Shown here piece after piece: positions 1-13,114 of a stretch of 64,000 nt of DNA. Each line of letters starts with the position of its first letter. Positions within the stretch are counted from its first letter, which is position 1. The notes beneath the pieces are model-generated. The model did not search any database. It worked only from the letters and a program-made list of their open reading frames with translations, and was not told the origin of the DNA. Both the position numbers and the translations under genes were made by a program. The stretch is from positions 6,840,001-6,904,000 of the forward strand of contig JACVYH010000001.1 of assembly GCA_014964245.1 (NCBI GenBank). Direction: 5' to 3'. Source of the DNA: Nannizziopsis barbatae. Lineage: Eukaryota > Ascomycota > Eurotiomycetes > Onygenales > Nannizziopsiaceae.

Positions 1-2076
1 ATATTTTTATTTTAAAAGTAATATCAGATAATTATTATAATTTCTAATAAACTTTCTAATATCATGTGCATGTATTACAGTTCTGTATTAAGATATCTGA
101 AATTTTAGTAAGAATTTATAATTATAATAATAAAGTATTTTATTTTAAAAAAATATATTAGAATCATACATGCAAATAGCATGTTACTAATTAAGAAAAA
201 TAATTAAAAATTAATAAAAAGCTAAACTTTAATAAGTTTTTCTATAATAAATTCATGTTTTTAATCAAGTAAATCTGTTTATTAATTAATGCATTTTAAT
301 ATTATATTAGTTATGAAATTATATTAATAAATATAACATATCTGATAAAAAGTTTATTTCTGAAAAATTTAATAACATGCTCATGAAGATTATATGCAAC
401 ATATGAGTTTTCTTTTATTTTATTAATAATATTTATTTATAATATTTAGTAAAGATATTAAAACTTAAGATGAAATTATCAAGTAATAAAATAATTTAAA
501 TTATATTAAATAAAATAATGAAAACAGACTAGTAAAGTATTTTTTAATTTCTATTTAATTAAGAACAAGTATTATTAGTAATTAATTACTAAATAAGTTT
601 CTTCAGATAATCTTTTCTTATAATTATAATTTACTTTATTAATTTAAAATAAATTTATTATTTATTATTTCTGAAATTTACTCATGTGTTATAGCATTAC
701 ACAGATAAAGAACTGATTATTTAAATAATTATAATTTTTATAAAATATGAATTTCATGATTATGTTTTTATAATTATAGTAGATAATGCATTTAATAATA
801 AAAAAATGCATAAAAAATTTCTCAAAATTTAAATACTTATTTTTAATTAACTTAAGTATTTCATTATTCTGATATTATACATGACACATGTTATTTAGCT
901 TGTTCTAAGTATTCTTTTATTTAAAATCTAAATTAATTCAAAAAATAAAATAGAAAATACATGCTGAAGTAATAACATACTTAAGCATGATCTTAAATCT
1001 GAAATTTTATATATTCTTCTTAAGATATATTATCTTATTTTTTTTAATTATTTAGAATTTATATTTAAATTTTAATTCTTACATGTAATTCTGCTCATAT
1101 AATTTATTTTTTATTTAATTTTTTATTTATAAATTAAATTCAAACTTATTTATTTATTATTACATACATGTTTATTATTATCTGTAGCTAATATGCTTTT
1201 CTTAACATGTTAAATTTATAATTTTATTAAATATATTAATTATAGTTTTCAGTATTGTGCAGAGTTTAATTATTATTAAAATAAAAAAAAACTTTTTTAA
1301 TTAAAATTAAATATGAAGACATATTAGAACTTAATATTTAACATGCTTATCTAAATTATTTAGCTTTATAATATTATTAACTCATATCTTCACAGTAGAT
1401 TTATTAAAAGAAATCTTGCTATTATTAAAACAAAGTAATTACTGATATAATATCTCATTTAATTAACTAAGCTTTTTGCAAGATATATTATAGCACTTTT
1501 TATTACTAATTATTTAATAATATATTATATTTTTTTTATATATAATTTTTTCTTTAATTATATTAATAATTATATAATTTATCTTAAAAAAAAATGCTTA
1601 ATAAAAGAAATATCTTACAGATGCATTAATTACTGCTTATAATAAATTATTAATTTATTATTTAATAATATATAAAGATGCAGATGAGCTACTAGTAATT
1701 ATAATTTTATTTAATTTTAAGATAAAAATAAAAATATTTAACAATTCTGAATAAAAAAATAATAAGAAAAATTAAAAGAAGTATTACACTCAGTGCCTGT
1801 ATCTTACTTATAATTAATATAAATAAAAGATTTTATTAGTAAATAAACAGTATTCTATGTAATTAATAAATTTCAGTAATATTAATTATCTTTTTTATTT
1901 AAGCTTAGTCTTATAATAAACTTATATTCAGATATAAGATAATTATAATAAGATGAATATTTATTTATATAAAAATATGTTTTTTTATATAAGCTTATTA
2001 TAAAATACATGATTATTATTAATATTATTACTTAACAATTATTAAAAACAATTTCAAGTTTATTTTAAAATATTAA
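1..2076 (+). pseudogene. hAT transposase, central part, decayed
   Basis: The frame is full of stops and is recognised mainly through its better preserved homologue at 35.3-38.0 kb. The catalytic-region block with Asp-Asn-Ala followed by Asn-Asn (about 782-800) and a following Cys/His block before an Asn-Leu-type stretch (about 880-905) have the spacing of the hAT RNase H-like core. The N-terminal zinc-finger region would lie before the window. The reading frame is interrupted at 2084 by another transposon and its C-terminal part resumes at 13245. No function remains. The family call rests on the motif order, the 8-bp TSD of the sister copy and the C-terminal dimerisation remnant. Confidence 0.65.
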
Positions 2077-2084
2077 TAGAAAAA
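2077..2084 (+). repeat. 8-bp target-site duplication, left copy
   Basis: TAGAAAAA occurs here and again at 13237-13244, flanking the inserted TIR element. The uninterrupted hAT copy has a single equivalent site near 37735-37747, which confirms the empty site. Confidence 0.75.
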
Positions 2085-2200
2085 GAAATCATGTAGAAAA
2101 ACATTCTGTATTGCTTAGCTAAACACTCTCACTGCTTATATAAACATTTCTTATCATATCAGATCTGAAAAATTAGTAAAACTGATTAGAATATTTGTAA
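2085..2200 (+). repeat. Long terminal inverted repeat, left arm
   Basis: It pairs with the complement of 13115-13236. Matches are extensive but broken by transitions (C/T and G/A), as expected after independent mutation of the two arms. Confidence 0.7.
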
Positions 2201-2390
2201 ATCTGATATTACACTTCATTAAATTCATAATATCATATAAATTCTTATAATTATTTATATAAAATCTAGTTATATTATTAACTAGCTTATTATTTATTAT
2301 AAAATTTCTTTATTAAATTATTTTAAAATAATTAATAATATGTTAAATCATAAAATAACTGTATATTAGAATATCTAATTACATATCAAG

Positions 2391-2613
2391 TGTGAGAATC
2401 AGATCAGAAACCAGAACTAAAGACATATAATAAAGACAGAACTAGCAGCTAATAATAAGAAATACTAGAAGAAAGTATGTAGTGAACATATATATAAATT
2501 ATAACTAAAGCTTATTACTAGAAAGCAGATAAGAATGAGATTTTATAAATTCTTATATAATAGAAAAGATTATGAGACTAAGTTAAATGAGAACTAGACT
2601 AGCTAACATGATA
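2391..2613 (-). repeat. G1 LTR (3' LTR of the 2391-10592 element)
   Basis: It is 223 bp and matches 10370-10592, 42682-42904 and, inverted, 59698-59920. It differs from its partner mainly by transitions. Confidence 0.9.
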
Positions 2614-3600
2614 ATTACTTTCTTTCTAATAAGAAGTTAGTTTTAATAATTCTGAGATTCTAATAAATTACACTAGAGCAAGCAGTAAATAGCATAAAAA
2701 GCAGTAGAATAGTAGAATGATGTTATTATATGCTTATATAATGCTTGTTATTAGTATAAATAATTATTTAAAGTTTATTTAAAATAGCATGATTATTATA
2801 AGAATCAGTAAATAAGTTCATGCTATTATATCAGAATCATATTATTATGTGTGGTAATTAAAAGTAGTTAGATTAATATGAGCAAGAATGAAATAATAAT
2901 TTATGTGATAGTAGTATTATTATTTTTCTTTTTTTTCTTCTTCAAGCATCATTAAAAGTCATAGAATTAGAATTTCTTTTTATTATAAGATATTGCTTCT
3001 CTCATTTAAAAAGATTACATAAGTAATTAATACTCAAGAAACTGAAATCATAATATAAAGCTTGTAAAAGAAGCTGTTATTAATATTATATTCTGCTCAA
3101 GATACTGTTAGAGATAAGTTACTGTTATTATAAGATTATATAACTTTATAATAATATCAGATTAGTACTAATGACATGATTTAGAGAATAAACAAGTTAT
3201 TTTAATGCTTTATTAAAGCATGAGAGCTTTGTGAAGTTGTTTAATGACTTTCTTTATTAAAATTATTATGATTTTGTAATTTTCTTGTTATTTTTAAGCA
3301 ATAGTTATCTTAATTAATCTAATTAAAGTATTTATTTTATTAAATACTCTTCAGAGATATTATGCTGACACACTTCATTCTTTTTTTAAGCTTTAAAATA
3401 TCTTGATACATACTTTTAACACAGTTTTACTATTATAAATAAGTATTTTCATAAAGAAAATACTTATACTAATATATTTATAATGCTCATTCATGCACTA
3501 GATGCATAAAAGATTTTATTAATTTATCAGTTATTTATGTGCTCTCAGGCTAAGGAAAAAAATATGCTTATTATATTTATCTTTAAAAAAAGTATAAACT
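2614..3600. other. G1 3' spacer, no gene assigned
   Basis: This AT-rich sequence lies between the G1 3' LTR and the antisense frame. The plus-strand frame of the downstream ORF can be followed back only to about 3600, where stops become dense. I see no motif I can name. Confidence 0.4.
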
Positions 3601-4953
3601 GATAAGTACTTTATCTTATTAATGTGTGATGATAATATTATTTCTAACAGTTATTATAATTCATTTATTTAAAGCTAGATAAACTCTCTGCTCTGCATGT
3701 GACAGTAATCTTGATTAAGTATCTTAATCAGACTACTAGTCAAAATCATCAGCATCTTCAGACATTAATAAAGAAAATATTAACATCAAAGCATCAGCAG
3801 AAATCAGTTTATATAATTATTATTATCTGAAAGAATGCTAAGCAGCAGCATGTGATAAGAGAGGCTTATTCTAAATCTTCTAATTAGCAAGAAGCAGTAA
3901 TAAGCAGGTGCAAGGCAGAGGCCTCAGCTACAGCCAGCAGAATGAATCAAGAATAACTCTTATAAGTAAATATAAAGAATTATTCAGATAAATATCTTAC
4001 ATTTCATAATCTTTATCAGATAACATGTATGCTAACATCAGCTTTCTTAGCAGAAAATAATAATAATAATTTAATATTTAATTTATTTACATTCTTTAAT
4101 GAAAATGAGATATTATTTTCTCAGTTCTTTATTAAGAAAGTAATAGTCTTTATCTTCAAGAAAATCATTAAGATATTTAATGAATTAGATATTAAGATGA
4201 TTAATCTAGAAGCATTAATTATTAAGTCTTTAGTAAAGAAGCAGGAGATTAAAACCTGCTTATTTATGATTATCATTGCTTCTAATAAGAAGAAGAAACA
4301 GAAAGTAATACTCTTAGTTCTAGAAATTATCAGTCTGTAAATTAGTATTTCTGGCAAGTATGAAACTCACTTCTGCTGTACATATTATGTAATCTTCATT
4401 ATAATTTTTAGTTATTATAAATGCTAGATGCTGACATATTTTATAGCTGGCATAATTTTTCAAGAATCTAATTTATTAGTTATGCTTCTTAATAACATGA
4501 AGTAATATTCAGAAATTTTTACAGAATTAAATAGTATTAAAACTGTTATTATGATATGAATCAAGCATGAAGACTATAATTCTAATGCAATTTTCTTCCA
4601 GCTTTCTTATTAGAAGAAACTGATAATTATCAAGTATAATTTTATCTCAGAAGTGCTTATTATAGATTATGATGAGTTTAAATGAGTATTAAAGAGATGT
4701 ATGACTCTGCTAACTTTTACTAGTAAAGATAAGAAGAACAAGTCTTAAGCTCATAATTTTATAATGCAGTGCAATCTAGCTGTAATTTTAAAGTAATTTT
4801 ATAACTAGCAGTATTTCTTAAAATAAAATAAAGACTTTTTCATGCTAGTAATACATTTTTCATGCATAAATATCTTATTAAAACTTTATAAAAATTTTAT
4901 AAGAGAAAAATTTACAAGAAAAAGAGTATATCTAATAATGTAAGATAATTAAT
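3600..4953 (+). pseudogene. Antisense ORF between pol and 3' LTR of G1, unknown function
   Basis: I do not recognise this protein. One plus-strand frame can be followed from about 3600 to 4953, and an ATG lies at 4029. Stops are sparse: about 11 in the last 300 codons, in DNA where chance would give far more. Nearly all of them are explainable as mutated Arg, Gln or Trp codons. The order seen is a Gln/His-rich region (about 3720-3800), an Ala/Ser/Glu-rich patch (about 3900-3945), a Ser/Thr-type low-complexity part with an Asn run (after 4029), then a Lys-rich and hydrophobic half. It converges on the minus-strand pol, which ends just beyond it. The homologous frame recurs in the G1 copy at 14766-15540. 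The complementary strand also has fairly long open stretches here, so the coding strand is an inference. Confidence 0.5.
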
Positions 4954-4959
4954 TATTAA

Positions 4960-7900
4960 GCTTATGTTACTTTTTTAACATAATTATAAGCATTAAATAC
5001 TTTACTTCTTATTTAAGAAAGTCATCTAGTGCTTTTATATTAGTAACATGTTTTTCAGATTCTCATGTATTATTTTTCAGAATTCAACCAGCTTAATAAA
5101 TGAGATATTTCTTTTTATCTTATTACTGTTTATTTTTAAGAATTTTCTTAATTATAAATTTCTCAGTATTATTAATCAGCTCTGATTCTGATAATATAAG
5201 CATATTTTTTCTCTAATTATATATTTCTAGTAATAATACATGAAAAATAAAATGTATGCTTCTATACATGAGTGATAGCTGAAATTTATATAATTACTTA
5301 TCTTAAGTCTTTATAATTTAAAATGAGCTCACATGTTAATAATTTAATTTACAAGTTAAGTATAGCATATTAAGATTTTTAACATGCAGCATGATAAAAT
5401 TTCTAATCTTAAAAATTTTAAAAATATGTTTTTTATTATAGTAAGACTTTTACTATAAATGTGTGAATTTTAGCTACATAATAAGCTGTTATTATATTTT
5501 TAAGAAAGTTTCTGCACAGTTAGTTATCTTTATGACAGGTTATTTTAAAGATTTCAAGATATTAACTTAAAGTTTCAGATAAAAATTTATGAGAATTTCT
5601 GCAGATGCTAAGCTAGTAAAGCTGTGCATTAACTAATTATATATATATTATATTATTAGCAGCCAGCAGATCCAGTCATCTTAATTAAAATTAATAAAGC
5701 ATCTCAGATAATATTCTAGAATTTAATTTTAATATTTTATTTAATTATTTATCTGAAAATGAAAAGCTATAAAGAGCTTATAGTGTACATTAAGATAAAA
5801 ACATAACATTAATTAATATTTACTTGTAAATAATGAATCTTAATTAGAGATAATAATCTTAAGCATATTATAAATCATGAAAATATGCTCATAGTAAATT
5901 TCTGCTAAGTTTTTTATCATATACTTCTTTCTGTATGAGATGTATAAAATAAACTTGATAAAGATATTAATAATAACTAGAATAATGTTATATGCTGATT
6001 CTTTTCATGAGCTAGCTGATAAATTAGTAATAAAATTTATAGAAATAATCTTAAATGATTATTCAAGCATGAGAATAATATTTAATTCATCATATAATTT
6101 ATGATAATGAAGCTTAATATGCTGACATACATCACATGAGCATATGTAATTAATAACATTCTTTAAAAATTTATGCTAATAATACTTTTATTAGATTATC
6201 TTAATAATTTATTTAATACTGAAATATTTTTCTTGAGAATTGTCATGATTTGCATGTAAGATTTTAGTAATTAATATTATTTATCATAAGATAAAGACAT
6301 GATTATTAACACAGAAAATATCATTATTAATTATTCATGTTAACTCATTAGCTTTAAACTTGCTATCTAAGTTTATAACTTTTTCTTTCTAAGTAATAAT
6401 GAAGAAATTAAGCTCTTAAACTTAAGTAAGAAGTAAAATTAGAAATTTAGACAAGTCAGAATAAGCTGTTTCAGATACTAATGCAGCATTAATTAATATC
6501 TATAGCATAAGACTTCTAGAAGAGTCTCTAATACCTGTAATAAGCTAGTAATAGCATGCAAGATATGTATTTAGCATGAGAGAGATATCATTATCTTCAT
6601 CTTAAGTCATGTTTTTCATGAGAGAAAAGAATGAGATATGAGAAAGTACTTTATATTCTTTATAATATATTTATATATAATTAGCAAGAATTTGAAGTAA
6701 TTTTATAATTTTAATTAATCATTCTAATTTAACTTCATATTAAAACTTTATCTATAAAATAAAAAATATCATTTTATTATGATAGAATTCAGCATAATCT
6801 GCATAATAACTGAATGCATCTGCTAGATTTAGCTTATTCAGATAATATAAGGGAATAAAGTTATATGCACTAAGTGTCTCTGCTCATTTTATCTAATACT
6901 TATTTAATATCTTAGTTATTATAAAATATTGCAAATTAGCATGATCAGATAAGACAGTTACTAAATACTAGCTTTCTTTCAGGTAATGTCTTTAATATTT
7001 AAATAAAATAACTATTACTAAAAGCTTCTTATCATGCATGTTATAATGTGTTTTCACATTAATAAGCTTATAATTATAAAAAGTAATGAAATGCTAGAAA
7101 TTATCATCTTATAACTATAATAGAATTTCAGTAATAGCAAAGATAAATACATTAATTTTAAGAAGAATTTTCTTCTGAGTATTAAAATGTATGAGAAGTG
7201 AAATAATAATGAAAGCAGTTTTAAAATAATCAAAAATACTCTAAGCATTTTTTAATTAGTAAAATAATACTTTCTGCTAATCTTTTTTCTCTTCTTTAGT
7301 AAGCTTATGAAAAAAATAAATAATTTTTAAGTAAGCTTTAATAAATCTGTAATAGAAATTCATAAATTCTAAGAAGATAAGAATCTTCTTAATATTTTTA
7401 AGCTGAGATTATTTGCAAATAGTCTTGATTTAATCTTATTTAATAAATATATCATCAGATTTAATAATAAAATCTAAGAATAATATTCTATCAGTGGTAA
7501 ATTTGCACTTGCTGTCTTTTATATATAAATTAGCATGATTAAGACATTTCATGATAATCTGAACATGCTTTTTATACTTGTTTATTAAGTCTAAAAAAAT
7601 GAAAATATTATCTAAGTAAATTATAATAAAGTTATTTAAAATGTCAGCAAGAACTTTATTAATGTAGGCCTAAAACATAACTGAAGCATTTATAAGACTA
7701 AAAGACATGATATTAAATTCATAATAGCTGTATTAAGTTTGAAAAGCTATTAGCTAGCAGTTTTTTTGCTTGATATCTATATAATAGTAGATATCATGAA
7801 AATCATATTTTAAGAAGATTTTTATGCTATTAAGATAATTAAGACTCTTAGTAACAAGTAATAATGAGAATTTGTTCTTGATTATAATGCAGTTTAATTA

Positions 7901-8850
7901 CTTATAATTTATACAAAGTTTCAGATTTCTATTCTTCTTTAATATAAACAGTATAAATGCTCCTGCAGATGACTTTAATAAGAAAATTTACTTTTTATTT
8001 AATATGATAATAATGTATTTGCATAGAATCTCTAACTTAGTAATTAAAAGATTATAAATTAAAAGAAATAAGAGTTTCTTTTCTAATTTTATCTTAATCA
8101 CATGTTTCACATATGAGTATTAATAAGAATTAAGCATCATTTTCTCAGAAAAGAAATATAATCATGATTATATAAATAAATAAAGATCAGCAGATGTATT
8201 ACTGAATTCAGCTTGATAAATCATAATAAGCTACTCATTATGTGTTTTTATATTTATTTTTAAGTAAATCAGATAAGTACTAGCTCTACTGAGTAGCTTA
8301 TTAATAGCATTCTTAGCAGTTATAAGATTTACATTAACATCAGAATTTCCAGCAGTAAGCAGCAGGACTTCTTCAAAAATAATGTTTAAGAAATTTAATC
8401 AGTAAATTTAGTTATTCTCTATTTAGTTAATCAGAAGATTAATATTCTGTAGCCAGGAAAAGTTAAGAATCATATTATAATCTTCTAGATTAATTACTTA
8501 AAACTTATGAAAAGTAATATGCATACTTTTCTGATTATTAGTAACACTAATATCAAGATTTATCCTATTAAAAGTATGCACATGATGCTTACTCAAGGTC
8601 TTAATTATTTTATATTAAGATAGATTAATTTCTAAGTTATTTTTCTTTACTTAAATGTTATTAATAAAGTTAGCTTCAGCTCTGGAATTAACCAAGATTA
8701 GAATCATTTTCAAATCTCTAGAAGTTTAAATTTAAACTGTGATTAGAAAACTGAGCAGACTTTATTTTTTTTTACTAATTCTGAGAGCTGCAGCAGCATT
8801 CAGAACTCTCTTAACTAGTTTTTTAGCTTTTTATTATTCTTAGCTTTCTT
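4960..8850 (-). pseudogene. G1 pol: protease, RT, RNase H, integrase, GPY/F, chromodomain (decayed)
   Basis: The Ty3/gypsy pol copies RNA into DNA and integrates it. On the minus strand a decayed aspartic protease site lies near 8700-8640. RT runs about 8300-7430, with the catalytic Tyr-Leu-Asp/Asn-Asn box near 7625-7600. RNase H lies about 7260-6800. The integrase zinc site shows Cys-Asp-Val-Cys at 6135-6124, the integrase core lies about 6030-5650, GPY/F about 5370-5270, and a chromodomain-like block about 5180-5010 with the Tyr-Leu-Ile ... Thr-Trp-Glu pattern, its Trp positions mutated. The plus-strand G1 copy at 59.7 kb gives the same order with fewer stops and was used to place domains. 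It is certainly non-functional. Confidence 0.8.
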
Positions 8851-10250
8851 CTCATCTGCAGTTCTTTAGTTTTTAAGAATCTTGTAATTTAAGATAACAT
8901 GTTCATGATGTTTATAATAATTATACTAGAAGTCTTTTCTATTAGAATCTTTATTTTTATCAGAATTAAATTTATACTTTCTCTGTGCATTTTTATCATT
9001 ATTAGCATTCTTTTTTTTTTAATTTCTGCTTTTTTTACTTTTATTATTACTATTTCATAACAGCATTCAGCAGGCCAGAATGTTATCTTTCATATTAAAG
9101 AAATAAAAAATTAGCATTTCATAGCTAAGAATGTTAATTTTTTTCAAGTATTTATCAAATTTCACACAGATTTCAGAGAAAATTTTCATATAAAAATGTA
9201 TTATCTGCTGTTTTTTAATATAAAATTCCTGTAACTAATACTTAAATATCTCCAGAATGTGTGTAAAGTCATGCATACTTTAATTTTCATATTATTTAAC
9301 TTTCTTATATTATATTTAAGAGATTTTATAAGCTTATTCTGAATTTATAATTTAATTCTTTAGCTAGTTCTCAAGCTGTGTTCAAGTAAGTAACTTAGAC
9401 AGGAAATTTATGTAAAATTCTTATTTTTAAAAAAGTATAGTATTAAAGTATTACATAGCCTTAAGCATCTTATACTTCTCTTATCTTATGAAGTATATAT
9501 AATTATATTTATGAAAGACATAATTTATTATCATGAAATTTTTTAATTCATGCATGTTTTTTACTTGAAATTTCTTCATATTCTTACAGAATGAAATCTT
9601 ACTAACTTTATTATTATAAGATAATAATCTTACTCATGCTGAGTTCATGTTTAGATTAGTTTAAATATCTTTAGATTTTTAAGCTTTAGTTATAAAAATA
9701 TTTGCTGCTGAAATGTTATCTGCTAAGATTTCATAATATAATTTTATGATATAATTTATATGTTTCATAGAAAAGTTCTGAAGTAATAACTAGAATTAAA
9801 TAAGAGTAATTAATATGTTTAGTACTAATTATATTAGCATATGATATTCTAAGCAAGATATATCAGCAGAAACTGCATAATCAGAATCAGAAGCAGATAT
9901 TACATTCTTAATTTACTAATTAATAACTATCAGCTTTTTACAGAACTTTTTAATACACAGTTTATGCTGAGCAATTTCAAGTTTCTTTATTAAAGCATAT
10001 TTTTCTTTAGAATCATCATGCTCAAGCTTTAGAATAACTGTCTCAGAATTATAAAGCATGCTGTTCTTATCTAAGCTTTTAATCTCTTTCACATATAAAA
10101 GAAGCTATTTTATTTATTTTAATAAGTAATCTTATCAAGTATCATTTAATATAAGAGTAATATTAAAGAGCTTGCCTGTCTGGGTAGAACCAGAGCTATT
10201 ATTATTATTAGCTATAATAAAAGTAGCTTATAATACTTTTTCATAGAAAA
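8850..10250 (-). pseudogene. G1 gag, decayed
   Basis: This corresponds to 60.06-61.44 kb of the plus-strand G1 copy. The nucleocapsid zinc knuckle is at about 8936-8895. Here the first two ligands are mutated to Tyr and the last is Tyr, leaving one His. The rest is a Lys/Glu-rich capsid-like protein with coiled-coil character, broken by many stops. Confidence 0.7.
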
Positions 10251-10369
10251 TAAGAGAATATAATTAATTTTTTGATAAGATAGAAGATGATAGAGTAGTA
10301 GTTCTCATGAGAGATTAGATATTGAAATTTCTGCTTTACAGACTATCTTTCTTTTAAAGTAATGAGAAC

Positions 10370-10592
10370 TGTGAGAACCAGATCAGAAACCAGAACTAAA
10401 AACATATAATGAAGGCAGAACTAGCAGCTAATAATAAGAAATACTAGAAGAAAGTGCATAGTAAATGTATATATAAATTGTAACCAGAGCTTATTACTGG
10501 GGAGCAGATGAGAATGAGGTTTCATAAGTTCTTATATAATAGGAGAGATCACAAGACTAAGCTAAATGAGAACTAGACTAGCTGGCATGACA
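10370..10592 (-). repeat. G1 LTR (5' LTR of the 2391-10592 element)
   Basis: It is 223 bp, ends at 10592, and is followed by TCAAG at 10593-10597, the partner of 2386-2390. On the coding strand the first internal bases are GTTCTCATTAC, not a TGG-starting tRNA-complementary primer site. Confidence 0.9.
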
Positions 10593-10597
10593 TCAAG

Positions 10598-13110
10598 ATT
10601 CTTAGTAAATTAGCTAAGAGAGAAATTTCTTTTTTAATATAATTAGCTATTTAACAGTTATGAGCCTGGTAAGCATGAATCTCAGATATTAAAAGTTTAA
10701 ATAGTAATAAAATTAAAAATATTTTAAATTTATTATTATAAATTCTAATAACTGAGATTATGCAGTTTTCTATGTGTATATTATATTAGTTATACAGATT
10801 AAGAATATATTAATTTAATTAAAAATAAATATTAAAAAGAAAAACTAAAATATTATTATGTTATGTACATAAAACTAAATATGTATCTAGTTAAAAAAAT
10901 ATGTTAAATTATAAAATAATTATATATTAAAATATCTAGTTACATATTAAGATTTTTAGTAAATTAGCTAAGACAGGAATTTCTTTTTTAGTATAATTAA
11001 TTATTTAATATAATATTTCTTAACTAATACAGCTAATTTTATTTATTAATTTTGGTTTTTTTATAATTTTTTTTAATATAAGAAATATTTTTAATAAGCA
11101 TTTAAAAATTCAGAAATTCATGATTATTATTTTTTATATTAATAAAAAAAATAATAAGTTAATTTATTATTATATGTATTATAATTATTCTGAAAAAATT
11201 ATCAGATATAAGTAATATTATATAAATTATATTACTTATTAAATTAAATGCTTGTTTAATTTTATAATTAGTTATTTAAAGCATTTTAATTATTAATTTA
11301 TTCATATTTATAATTTTAATTATAATTTTAATTTTTTATATTAAATTTAATAATTATAAAAAAAAAATTAAGATTATAATTAAAAGTAGTATTATACTGA
11401 AAAACATGCTAAACATTCTTCTAATTAATAATTTTAAAAATAAATTTTCTTTTTATAATATTAATAATTATATAAAAATTAAATAAATTAAATTTTTTAA
11501 TAATAGAATTTCTGTATTTTTCTAATTTTATTTTATAATAAAGCGAATGAATTCATGCATATTATAATAATAATAATAAATTAACTAGTTTATTTTTTAT
11601 ATATTATAATTTATTAAAGTTAATTAAATATTATTTTAATATGCTTTATATAAATATTATATTTAAAATAAATTACTTAAATGGTTTTTTTAAATATAAT
11701 TAAAAATATAACTTTAAATTAAATTTTTTTATAGTATTTTACTTTATAATTTATTAAAAAAAAAAGTTTCTTTTAAATATTTTATTAATTATTTAAGATA
11801 TATATAAATTATAAAATTAATTTTTTATATATAATTTTAATTAATAAAAAAGATTTTTTATAATATTATTAAAGTTAAGTAATATATAATTATAATTTTT
11901 TATTATTATTAGTATATTTAAATAAATATTTTCAAGTATTACTAGCTGATATTTTATAAGAAATTATAAAAAGCTAATAAGAATTAACTGAATACTAAGA
12001 CTATTATAATATTAAGTAATATTAAATTTATTTTTTTACTTATTTAATAAGATAATTCATGCTAAATTAAATTTATATTTTATAAATTATTTAATTAATT
12101 AAAAAATAAATTAGCAAGAAATATTCTAATGCAGTTTTTTATATAAAAAATAATAAATAAAAAAGTTTTTCATACATATCTAAATAAATAAATATTTACA
12201 TTTTTATAATATAATTATATTTAAAATTAAAAATACTTATTATTTTTTATAAAATAATTTATAAAGTTTAAACATAATTTTAATAATATAATTAATTAAA
12301 TAAGATTAATAATATTATAAATTAATAAATAAATTATTAAAATAATTAAATAAACTTATATAAATATGCTGCATTTATTTATAATTTTTTTATTTTATAA
12401 TAATTATAAATTTATTTTAAATTATATATTATATTATATATAAAAAATAATTAATTATTATTTTAAGATTTTTATATATTTTATTTATTATATAAGCATG
12501 TTTAAATTTATTATGAGAATTTTTTATATATATTAATTTTAAAAATTTTTTTTTTTAAATTAAATATATTTATAAATGCAAAATTTTTATAAGTAATAAT
12601 AATTTCAAGAACTTATTAAAATGCTAGATAATCTGATTTTTTAAATATATAAGCTATTATCTAAAGCAGTTACTAATTTTAATTAATCTTATAAAATATC
12701 TAATTTTTTATAAGATATTATTAATAATTAATAAGATTTTTTCTAATTTAAATAATTTAATTTATCTTAAATTTAGTATAAATTAGTTATTTATATATAA
12801 AATTATAAAGTATAAATATTAGTAAATAATATAATAAGAAACTTAGTTATTCATATATAAGAAAAAAATTCTAATAAGTATGAAAAAAAATATAAGTAAG
12901 AAAAAGTTTTAATAACTATTATTATTTAATTAAGTAATGAATTTTTATATAATTAAAATAAAAAATAAGTAATAATAATACTAAATTTATATAAAAAAAA
13001 AAATCTGTTTTTTTTCTCTTAATTTTTATTATATTTTTAAATAAATTTATTAAGTTTAATAAATTTAATAATTAGCAGCATGAGATGATAAAATTAGATT
13101 TACAAATATT
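10598..13110. other. Interior of the long-TIR element, extremely AT-rich
   Basis: I find no recoverable gene. Long A/T runs and TAATAATA patterns dominate, and C and G are rare. If a transposase was encoded here it is too eroded to identify. One CpG survives at 11544-11545. A stretch at about 10901-11010 repeats the target site of the G1 element. Confidence 0.5.
10900..11012 (+). repeat. Second copy of the G1 insertion target region
   Basis: It matches the left flank 2341-2390 joined directly to the right flank 10593-10660, without the G1 element between. It is a local duplicate preserving the empty site. Confidence 0.65.
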
Positions 13111-13114
13111 TCAT

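Larger units (their letters stand above)
2391..10592 (-). mobile_element. Ty3/gypsy chromovirus, family G1, full length (8.2 kb)
   Basis: Bounded by two 223-bp LTRs (2391-2613 and 10370-10592) that begin TGTGAGAA and end with decayed TGACA. It is flanked by the 5-bp duplication TCAAG (2386-2390 and 10593-10597). Coding order on the minus strand, from the 10.4-kb LTR, is gag, protease, RT, RNase H, integrase, GPY/F and chromodomain, ending near 4960. About 2.3 kb remains between the chromodomain and the 3' LTR at 2391-2613, and it holds a plus-strand frame. A purine-rich stretch on the coding strand (complement of 2614-2632) directly precedes the 3' LTR, as a polypurine tract would. All frames carry many stops. 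Confidence 0.9.

Noticed and set aside
7054..7248. 64-residue minus-strand ORF and its match at 63042-63236
   Set aside because: Both lie in the RNase H region of G1 but out of the pol frame. They resemble each other only because the DNA is homologous.
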